A DNA stretch of 64,000 nucleotides from Bacteroidetes bacterium CG2_30_33_31 (GTDB taxonomy: Bacteria; Bacteroidota; Bacteroidia; Bacteroidales; UBA1556), in the NCBI GenBank assembly GCA_001872625.1, contig MNXP01000050.1:62001-126000 (forward strand), written 5' to 3'. The notes beneath the pieces are model-generated. The model was not told the origin of the DNA and did not search any database. It saw only the letters and a list, made by a program, of their open reading frames with translations. Positions 52,912-59,500 of this stretch are shown here, one piece after another. Position numbers and translations under genes: made by a program. Position 1 is the first letter of the stretch, and the number at the start of each line of letters is the position of its first letter.

Positions 52912-53421
52912 ATGAAAAATATAACTACAACATTTCTGAATGATTTAGAAAAGCGCTTGGATAAGCTGAAGGAAAAAGAACTTAATTCTTTAGTAGAAAA
53001 ACTAAACAAAAAACAGCCGTATCTTACAGCATTTTGCGATGCTACCGAAGAAATATTTGAAGATGAAACCGACTATTTAGATTTATTAAATTACTTCTTT
53101 CTTCTTATCAATGATGCATTTGAACAAACTTATGGAAATTGCGAAACTATTCCCCCAGAATTAATAGAAATCACTGATAATAAGCATGTTGATTTATTAG
53201 AAAAGTTGGAAGGCAGCGAAGATTTTGAAGAAAAAATAATAGAATTATTCGATAAACATGAACAGTCTGATTTGATTTATTATATTTATGATAGCATATT
53301 TGATGATGAAATTGACTATGATGATAAAAGTCTGGAGTTAAGTACTCAATTAGCAATATTTGCTTATACAATAATCGATATTTATTCAATATTTTACCAG
53401 ACATCTAACTCTAAAAAATGA
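52912..53421 (+). CDS. Acidic hypothetical protein
   Basis: A 169-residue protein with no signal peptide. It begins with a short Lys/Glu-rich helix (LEKRLDKLKEKELNSLVEKL). An acidic, mostly helical body follows, with many Asp and Glu residues (EDETDYLDLLNYFFLL, YDSIFDDEIDYDDKSLELST). No family is recognised. It sits 3 nt behind the acyl-CoA synthetase and its last 4 nt (ATGA) form the start of the membrane protein gene. It is likely a cytosolic partner of one of these, but no function can be stated. Confidence 0.7.
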   Translation: MKNITTTFLNDLEKRLDKLKEKELNSLVEKLNKKQPYLTAFCDATEEIFEDETDYLDLLNYFFLLINDAFEQTYGNCETIPPELIEITDNKHVDLLEKLEGSEDFEEKIIELFDKHEQSDLIYYIYDSIFDDEIDYDDKSLELSTQLAIFAYTIIDIYSIFYQTSNSKK

Positions 53422-54146
53422 GAAAAAATGATATTGTTTTTACTCTAATATTATCACTTTCAATTTTAGTTTTTCTTCCATATAATTTCTTAGAAAGTTT
53501 TCAAAACACCTTTCTATTTAATTCAAAGTATTGGCTCTTAACAAGTTTCCTTAAGTTCGCCCTGCTATCAACTTTAGGTGAATCATTGGGATTAAGACTT
53601 AAAAAAGGAGTTTACAATCAGAAAAACTTTGGACTAATTCCAAGAGCAATAGTTTGGGGATTATTAGGCATTGCCATTAAAATAGCTTTTGAAATTTTTG
53701 CAATTGGCACGCCTGCACTTTTAAGCCATAGCTTTGGAATTGTAAACGCCGTGGAATCGATGAAAAACAATAGTATTTTTGATGCTATCAACGTTGGACT
53801 TGGTGGAACAAGATTACTAACCGCATTTTGTATTAGCGCCTTCCTAAACTTAATTTTTGCACCAGTATTTATGACCTTGCATAAGATAACTGATATGCAT
53901 ATAGTTGAAAACCAAGGTACTATCAAAGGGTTTTTTAGTCCCATAAAGTTTTACAAGATTTTTCCCACATTAAATTGGTCGGTGCAATGGGAATTTGTTT
54001 TTAAACGAACCATTCCATTTTTTTGGATTCCCGCTCATACTATCACTTTTTTATTAGCACCTCAATATAGAATTGCATTTGCTGCTTTCTTGGGAATTAT
54101 TTTGGGACTTTTGCTAACTATTGCTGCTCAAAAATCGAGGGATTAA
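53418..54146 (+). CDS. Mpv17/PMP22-like multipass membrane protein
   Basis: A 242-residue inner-membrane protein with about five hydrophobic segments (near 8-28, 38-58, 77-100, 132-152, 212-235). GESLGLRLKKGVYNQKNFGL and the C-terminal PFFWIPAHTITFLLAPQYRI, followed by AFAAFLGIILG, resemble the end of Mpv17/PMP22 proteins (W-P-x-x-x-x-F-x-x-x-P-x-x-R...). Bacterial members of that family exist but have no assigned substrate. The start overlaps the acidic gene by ATGA, implying coupled translation. The assignment is by motif only and other small membrane families are possible. Confidence 0.5.
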   Translation: MRKNDIVFTLILSLSILVFLPYNFLESFQNTFLFNSKYWLLTSFLKFALLSTLGESLGLRLKKGVYNQKNFGLIPRAIVWGLLGIAIKIAFEIFAIGTPALLSHSFGIVNAVESMKNNSIFDAINVGLGGTRLLTAFCISAFLNLIFAPVFMTLHKITDMHIVENQGTIKGFFSPIKFYKIFPTLNWSVQWEFVFKRTIPFFWIPAHTITFLLAPQYRIAFAAFLGIILGLLLTIAAQKSRD

Positions 54147-54255
54147 ATTTGCCAACAAATTATTATTGATGCAATAATCTATTAAATATATTATCTTTAC
54201 TAATCAAATTTTAATTTGAGTAAATTAGTTTTTTTATAAAATTAAATTATCAATT

Positions 54256-55113
54256 ATGAAAGCTTTGAAATTAATATCTTTGATATTTGTGTTTGTTAGC
54301 CTTACTAATAATATATTTTCACAAGATAAAATTTATCTTAAAACAAAAAAAATTATTGAATGTAAAATTATTGAATTTGGCACTGATGCAATAAAGTACA
54401 AGTTTGTTGACACCAGACAAGATTTAACTTTCAGTATTAGCAAGGACAAAGTTAGAAAAGTTGTTTTTGAAGATGGTACTGTGATGGATGTGCAATCAAA
54501 TGAAATGCTAAATAGCGATAATTATATTGATGATAGACCTAATGCAATAAAATTCAATTACTTAAGTCCATTAGCTGGAAGTTTTCAATTTTCTTATGAA
54601 CATAGTATAAAACCAAGAATTAGTCTTGAAGGAAATGCAGGGATAATTGGGTTAGGATTTAATACATCTTACGAACATCCTTTAGGAATGCTTGGTGGAT
54701 TTGGAATAAAATTTATGGCTCCTCCCGACTTTTTCTTAGAAAATATGAAATTTGCGCATATTTTAAATGGGCTTTATGTAAATCCTAATATACAATTTTC
54801 TACATTTGGGCGCGATAACCATGTTTATTCAACAACTTTTCCGGTAGTAGATCAAATAATTAGAACTAATTCTTCTGGTATAGCAATTTTAATTAGTGTT
54901 GGAAGACAAACTGTATATAGTAATGTTTTCTTGTTTGATTATAATGCTGGTTTTGGTTATGGCTTTACTACTAATAATAATACGTTAACCACAAATATGT
55001 TTACCACAAATTACAATTTCATTTCATTTGGTTCTCAATTTCCTATCGCCTTTTCTTGGAATTTTAGAATAGGATTCTTATTTAATGGAAAAAAAGAAAT
55101 TGAAGCCAATTAG
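54256..55113 (+). CDS. Outer-membrane beta-barrel protein (DUF3575-like)
   Basis: A 285-residue protein with a signal peptide (about 1-22, LISLIFVFVSLTNNIF). A small domain (about 25-75: IYLKTKKIIECKIIEFGTDA, IKYKFVDTRQDLTFSISKDK) precedes a barrel-like region starting AIKFNYLSPLAGSFQFSYEH. The alternating aromatic and hydrophobic pattern and the terminal FRIGFLF resemble DUF3575-type barrels. No ligand is known. It ends 4 nt into the convergent nitroreductase gene. The next-best reading is a generic outer-membrane porin-like family. Confidence 0.6.
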   Translation: MKALKLISLIFVFVSLTNNIFSQDKIYLKTKKIIECKIIEFGTDAIKYKFVDTRQDLTFSISKDKVRKVVFEDGTVMDVQSNEMLNSDNYIDDRPNAIKFNYLSPLAGSFQFSYEHSIKPRISLEGNAGIIGLGFNTSYEHPLGMLGGFGIKFMAPPDFFLENMKFAHILNGLYVNPNIQFSTFGRDNHVYSTTFPVVDQIIRTNSSGIAILISVGRQTVYSNVFLFDYNAGFGYGFTTNNNTLTTNMFTTNYNFISFGSQFPIAFSWNFRIGFLFNGKKEIEAN

Positions 55114-55871
55114 AAATTATTCATAAATCCTTGGCTCTTAAGAATATTTAGTAATTTATTAGAATACAGCAAATTAGATTCTCTTGTATATCTTTTTTCT
55201 GTAAATATTTGTGCTAAATTTTCTGTTTTATTTTCTTCAATCAATTTTTTAGACGATTCCAGATTTTCTTTATAAGAATATATTTCATCAATTTCACTCT
55301 TAGAATAATTCGAATATTTCTCGAAGTGTACATTGCCTTTTATAGGAAGTCTATCAACCAATTCAGGTTCTTCATCAGGATAACCTATTGCCAAAGTTGC
55401 AATCGGAATTATACCTTTTGGCAACTCAAAAAATTTAATTAATTCCTCGGCCATATAGATTGTCGTACCAAGATAACATGATCCAAGCCCTTGACTTTCA
55501 GCTGCTAAAACAGCATTTTGAGCTGCTATTACAGTATCAATAGCTGCTGTGATAAATGATAAAAAATTATCGTAGCACGGCTTAGCATTACGTTGTTCGC
55601 ACCATAAATTGAATCTATTAAAATCGGCATTGAAAGTCAAAACTACTGGAGCATCAAGTATCATTTTCTGATTAAAATGAAATGGCAAAATAGCTCGTTT
55701 GTTTTCGATATCTCGAGTTACAATAATATTGTAAAGCTGCATATTACCAGTGCTTGGAGCTCGCATAGCTGCATGCAAAATATTGTTTAGAATTTCATCT
55801 TCAACTGGCAAGTTTTTAAATTTACGAATTGATTTGTGATTAAATATAGTTGCTAATGTATTCATAATCAT
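55110..55871 (-). CDS. Nitroreductase family protein (FMN-dependent oxidoreductase)
   Basis: A 253-residue NfsA/FRP-like nitroreductase. FMN-contact regions are NHKSIRKFKNLPVEDEILNN, AAMRAPSTGNMQLYNIIVTR, AAESQGLGSCYLGTTIYMAE and FELPKGIIPIATLAIGYPDE. It should use NAD(P)H and FMN to reduce nitro, quinone or flavin substrates; the physiological substrate is unknown. The ATG at 55871 overlaps the stop of the upstream lipoprotein gene by 1 nt (TAATG). An alternative ATG lies 2 codons in. The C-terminal SKKLIEENKTENLAQIFTEK region is normal for the NfsA branch. Confidence 0.88.
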   Translation of the reverse strand: MIMNTLATIFNHKSIRKFKNLPVEDEILNNILHAAMRAPSTGNMQLYNIIVTRDIENKRAILPFHFNQKMILDAPVVLTFNADFNRFNLWCEQRNAKPCYDNFLSFITAAIDTVIAAQNAVLAAESQGLGSCYLGTTIYMAEELIKFFELPKGIIPIATLAIGYPDEEPELVDRLPIKGNVHFEKYSNYSKSEIDEIYSYKENLESSKKLIEENKTENLAQIFTEKRYTRESNLLYSNKLLNILKSQGFMNNF

Positions 55872-56884
55872 TAAGGTGCAATATATTTTACAAATCCCAA
55901 TTGGTTGGTATATTGACCGCTAATTAATGTGTCGATACTTGAAGGACTAAGCCCTAAAAAAGTTCTTTTCTTATTATATCTACCTGCAAAGATACCAATT
56001 CCATTTTCAATATTTGTATAAGAAGGTCTTTCAGAAACTATTCCAGTGGATGGTTTATTAAGATCCATATAAATTGAGAAATTTTCGTCGGCAACCGTAA
56101 AAATATAATAGAGGCTATCGGCATAACGTTTCATTCCAGCACTTGGAAGTGAAACTTTAGCGGCCATATTTTGATAAAAAGTTTCTCCATAAAATTCCAA
56201 AACCATTTTTTCACCACCTAAAGTTGAATTTGATTTTTCTGTGCCAAAAGGCAATTCTACATGGTGCACAGATTTATTCCCATTGCCATCAACTTCGGTA
56301 TAAAAAAATCTAATGTTTAATTGATAAAGCAAACCATTGACAGCACTACTCCATTCAACAGTTTGTGGCAGTGAAGAAGTTAAACCTACATATTTCTGAT
56401 TTGAATTTGGTTTGTTAACATTAAAATCATGAATAATATTTGTCTGCCCATTTATAGTCTTGCCAGTTGATTTATTCTCAATTTGCAATCGATATTCATT
56501 GTTTGCATTTAAAATTGTATTCAATGGTGTAGCATAAACGATTTGATTTGGATGATAAAAAGCACCAGAATCTTTATTTATGACCAAAACCGTATCTAAG
56601 CTTATCGTTCGAATAAAATTTCCATTTGAATATTCATCAATCCACATTTTGATATCTTTTGGGTCGTACTGCGAAATTGTGCCATCGGAAGCAGCAATAT
56701 ATACGTTGCCATCCGCCTGAAAAGCCTTTGTAAGTTTTATAAAATGTTGTTTTTCAGATGGATCTAACAAACCATAAACTATTGCGATGTCCCTATAATC
56801 AGAATTTATATCAACTTTATTGTTGCATGCCCAAAGCATATTACTTACAATAATTAGAAAAACAAATTTGCTAAATAATTTCAT
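55871..56884 (-). CDS. Hypothetical lipoprotein, Ig-like
   Basis: A 337-residue lipoprotein. The signal FSKFVFLIIVSNMLWAC has its lipobox Cys near residue 20. The mature part is beta-rich, with phrases IAIVYGLLDPSEKQHFIKLT, DSGAFYHPNQIVYATPLNT, YRLQIENKSTG and the closing LISGQYTNQLGFVKYIAP. This pattern recurs in surface lipoproteins of Bacteroidota of unknown function (DUF4249-like by memory, unconfirmed). I chose the ATG at 56884 because the -7 element at 56906-56913 lies over the first eight codons of a longer TTG-initiated frame. It is followed by the nitroreductase gene in the same operon. Confidence 0.6.
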   Translation of the reverse strand: MKLFSKFVFLIIVSNMLWACNNKVDINSDYRDIAIVYGLLDPSEKQHFIKLTKAFQADGNVYIAASDGTISQYDPKDIKMWIDEYSNGNFIRTISLDTVLVINKDSGAFYHPNQIVYATPLNTILNANNEYRLQIENKSTGKTINGQTNIIHDFNVNKPNSNQKYVGLTSSLPQTVEWSSAVNGLLYQLNIRFFYTEVDGNGNKSVHHVELPFGTEKSNSTLGGEKMVLEFYGETFYQNMAAKVSLPSAGMKRYADSLYYIFTVADENFSIYMDLNKPSTGIVSERPSYTNIENGIGIFAGRYNKKRTFLGLSPSSIDTLISGQYTNQLGFVKYIAP

Positions 56885-56905
56885 AAATTTTTGCATTATT
56901 GCCGA

Positions 56906-56913
56906 CAAAAGTA
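56906..56913 (-). promoter_or_regulatory. -7 promoter element (TACTTTTG) for the lipoprotein-nitroreductase operon
   Basis: Exact TAnnTTTG on the minus strand, 22 nt upstream of the ATG at 56884. Confidence 0.6.
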
Positions 56914-57054
56914 GTAAAACTATAATACCATTAATGAAATTTCCAATTGAAAATTTAAAATTGTATTTTTCTATACTGTGTCTAAATATAATTTTATAGT
57001 GGATATCTTATAGAAATTAATTGCCAAATATATCTTGTAGAAGTATAAAATTTA

Positions 57055-57062
57055 TATTTTTG
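57055..57062 (+). promoter_or_regulatory. -7 promoter element (TATTTTTG) for the alpha-oxoamine synthase gene
   Basis: Exact TAnnTTTG, 36 nt before the GTG start at 57098. Confidence 0.6.
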
Positions 57063-57097
57063 CAGTTCGAGATATTAAATAACTAAAATTTAAACAA

Positions 57098-58345
57098 GTG
57101 GATATTTTTGAAAGAGTACACAATCGCCCAGGTAACATAGGAAAACATCAAAAAGAGGCTCATGGGTATTTTACTTTCCCCAAATTAGAAGGTGAAATTG
57201 GTGCGCACATGATGTTTAGAGGCAAAGAACGTTTAGTATGGAGCCTAAACAATTATATAGGATTAGCAAATCATCCCGAAGTTAGAAAAGCTGATGCAGA
57301 TGCTGCTGCCGAATATGGAATGGCCTATCCAATGGGTGCAAGAATGATGTCTGGACAATCGAAATTTCACGAGCAATTAGAGGAAGAGTTAGCTGAATTT
57401 GTTGGAAAAGAGAAATCTTATCTTCTGAATTATGGCTATCAAGGAATGATTTCTATGATTGATTCATTAGTTGATAGAAAAGATGTAATCGTTTATGATT
57501 CTGAAGCTCATGCTTGTATTATTGATGGAATGCGTTTGCATATTGGAAAAAGATTTGTTTTTCCTCATAATAACATGGAAAATTTAGGCAAACAACTTGA
57601 GCATGCAACCAAGGTAGTTGAAAAAACAGGCGGCGGAATATTAGTTATTACAGAGGGCGTTTTTGGCATGGCTGGAGATCTTGGGAATCTTAAATCTATT
57701 ACCGATTTTAAAAAAGATTTCAACTTCAGACTTTTAGTTGATGATGCTCACGGTTTTGGAACTATGGGCAAAACTGGTGCTGGCACTGGCGAACATTTTG
57801 GTGTTCAAGATAAAGTTGATTTATATTTCGGAACATTCGCAAAATCTATGGCTGGAATTGGCGCTTTTGTAGCTGGCGATGAGCATATTATCGATTATCT
57901 TGCATACAATATGCGCTCTCAAATATTTGCTAAATCTCTACCAATGCCTATGGTTATCGGCGCTTTGAAAAGATTAGAAATTCTACGAAACGACCCAAGT
58001 ATCAGAGAAAATCTATGGTCGGTGGTGAGAGCACTTCAAAAAGGCCTAAAGGAAAATGGATTTAATTTGGGTGTTACCGAATCTCCTGTTACGCCAGTAT
58101 TCCTTGAAGGCAAATTAAATGAAGCTACAAGCCTTACCATTGATTTAAGAGAAAAATATAATATTTTCTGTTCAATAGTAATTTATCCTGTGGTTCCTAA
58201 AGGAGTTATAATGCTAAGAATCATCCCCACTGCTGCACATAATCTTAAGGATGTGGAATATACTATTTCTTCATTTAAAGCAATTAAAGAAAAATTAGAT
58301 AGTGGTTATTACAATCAAGAAGGCTCAACAACTTTTATTGATTAA
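57098..58345 (+). CDS. Alpha-oxoamine synthase (serine palmitoyltransferase / cysteate acyltransferase-like)
   Basis: A 415-residue PLP enzyme of the 8-amino-7-oxononanoate synthase fold. Landmarks are VWSLNNYIGLANHPEVRKAD, YPMGARMMSGQ, VYDSEAHACIIDG (H138), LVDDAHGFGTMGKTGAGTGE (D215-D216-A-H) and the PLP lysine K249 in FGTFAKSMAGIGAF. The family joins an amino acid to an acyl thioester. In Bacteroidota this form makes sphingoid or sulfonolipid (capnine) bases from serine or cysteate. I cannot tell which from sequence alone. The start is GTG. The convergent FabG could supply a reductase, but that is inference. Confidence 0.85.
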   Translation: MDIFERVHNRPGNIGKHQKEAHGYFTFPKLEGEIGAHMMFRGKERLVWSLNNYIGLANHPEVRKADADAAAEYGMAYPMGARMMSGQSKFHEQLEEELAEFVGKEKSYLLNYGYQGMISMIDSLVDRKDVIVYDSEAHACIIDGMRLHIGKRFVFPHNNMENLGKQLEHATKVVEKTGGGILVITEGVFGMAGDLGNLKSITDFKKDFNFRLLVDDAHGFGTMGKTGAGTGEHFGVQDKVDLYFGTFAKSMAGIGAFVAGDEHIIDYLAYNMRSQIFAKSLPMPMVIGALKRLEILRNDPSIRENLWSVVRALQKGLKENGFNLGVTESPVTPVFLEGKLNEATSLTIDLREKYNIFCSIVIYPVVPKGVIMLRIIPTAAHNLKDVEYTISSFKAIKEKLDSGYYNQEGSTTFID

Positions 58346-58364
58346 TCTTATAAAACTAAAGTCA

Positions 58365-58398
58365 AAAAAAAAGCTTCCAGTCTTGGAAGCTTTTTTTT
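58365..58398. terminator. Bidirectional terminator between the oxoamine synthase and fabG genes
   Basis: AAAAAAAAGCTTCCA (58365-58379) pairs over 15 bp with TGGAAGCTTTTTTTT (58384-58398), loop GTCT. A/T tracts on both sides serve both convergent genes. Confidence 0.88.
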
Positions 58399-58416
58399 GT
58401 TTCAAATTTTTTAAAT

Positions 58417-59163
58417 TTAAGTGTGCATACCTCCGCAAACACTTATTACTTGACCTGTAACATAAGAAGATAATTCGCTACCTAAAAAAACGCAAACATT
58501 AGCAACATCTTCGGGTTGTCCCTCGCGGCGAAGTGGAATAGTTTGAACCCAACCAGCGCGCACATCGGCAGCAAGTTTTTCTGTCATAGGAGTAGCAATA
58601 AACCCTGGAGCTATTGCATTTACTCGAATATTTCTTGAACCAAGTTCTTGAGCAATAGATTTTGTGAAGCCAATAATTCCAGCTTTTGATGCGGAATAAT
58701 TCGATTGACCTGCATTTCCTTCTATACCCACAACAGAACTCATATTGATAATTGAACCACTTCTCTGCTTGAGCATAATACGTTGAACAGCTTTGGTCAT
58801 GTTAAAAACAGATTTCAGATTAACTGCAATAACCAAATCCCAGTCGCTTTCAGTCATTCTCATCAGTAAATTATCTCGCGTAATTCCTGCATTATTTACC
58901 AAAATATCTATAGAACCGAAATCACTAACAACAGCTTCAGCAAAAGCTTGCGAATCCTCAAATTTTGATGCGTTGGAAGCATAAGCTTTTGCTTTAACTC
59001 CGTAAGCAATAATCTCATTTTCAACAGCTTTAGTACTATCGTCTAAATTCAAATCGCTAAAAGCCACATTAGCACCCTGTGATGCAAAAGCTAATGCAAT
59101 TGATCTGCCTATACCTCTGGCAGCTCCAGTAACAATTGCTGTTTTCCCTTCTAATAATTTCAT
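58417..59163 (-). CDS. fabG: 3-oxoacyl-ACP reductase (FabG)
   Basis: A 248-residue short-chain dehydrogenase. The NADP-binding motif is TGAARGIGR (12-20), then DLNLDD, NNAGITRDNLLMRM (91-104), the catalytic S143, Y156 and K160 (SSVVGIEGNAGQSNYSASKA) and N115. The C-terminus is VTGQVISVCGGMHT. It reduces 3-oxoacyl-ACP in fatty-acid elongation. Length, the NAGITRDNLL motif and the close fit to FabG make this firm, although it could alternatively be the keto-sphinganine-type reductase next to the oxoamine synthase. The gene is convergent with that enzyme and not in an operon with other fab genes. Confidence 0.9.
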   Translation of the reverse strand: MKLLEGKTAIVTGAARGIGRSIALAFASQGANVAFSDLNLDDSTKAVENEIIAYGVKAKAYASNASKFEDSQAFAEAVVSDFGSIDILVNNAGITRDNLLMRMTESDWDLVIAVNLKSVFNMTKAVQRIMLKQRSGSIINMSSVVGIEGNAGQSNYSASKAGIIGFTKSIAQELGSRNIRVNAIAPGFIATPMTEKLAADVRAGWVQTIPLRREGQPEDVANVCVFLGSELSSYVTGQVISVCGGMHT

Positions 59164-59474
59164 AAAAATTGGTTTAGTTTTGAATTGCGAAATTAGAATA
59201 TTTTTTGAAATACATATAAGATTTTGAATTTTACTGATAAGGTTAAAAAATAAGCGCTTCCAAAAATAATAAATCTTATGATTTACAATAATTTACAATA
59301 GTTAATTATGTAATGTTCTTAAAATCTTATAAGAGATTTAAAGTTGCTTTAACGGACTTTGCTAAGCCAAAAACCAGAGTTTATTGATATACAATTTTAT
59401 ATTTCACAATGTCGAAAAAAGAAAATTTATAGAGCAAATAACTTTAATTAAATTCATAACATTTATAAAAACCT
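59164..59474. other. Gene-free divergent region between fabG and the AddB-like gene
   Basis: AT-rich DNA with no convincing coding frame, RNA gene or strong hairpin. A TTG-initiated in-frame extension of the AddB-like gene runs through part of it (from 59384) but lacks family similarity and would start ahead of the -7 element. No exact TAnnTTTG for fabG was found. Confidence 0.5.
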
Positions 59475-59482
59475 TACTTTTG
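59475..59482 (+). promoter_or_regulatory. -7 promoter element (TACTTTTG) for the AddB-like gene
   Basis: Exact TAnnTTTG, 19 nt before the ATG at 59501; it fixes that ATG as the start. Confidence 0.6.
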
Positions 59483-59500
59483 AAATTCAAAACAATTAAG

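Noticed and set aside
59384..59500. N-terminal extension of the AddB-like protein from a TTG
   Set aside because: It has no family similarity and begins upstream of the promoter element at 59475-59482.
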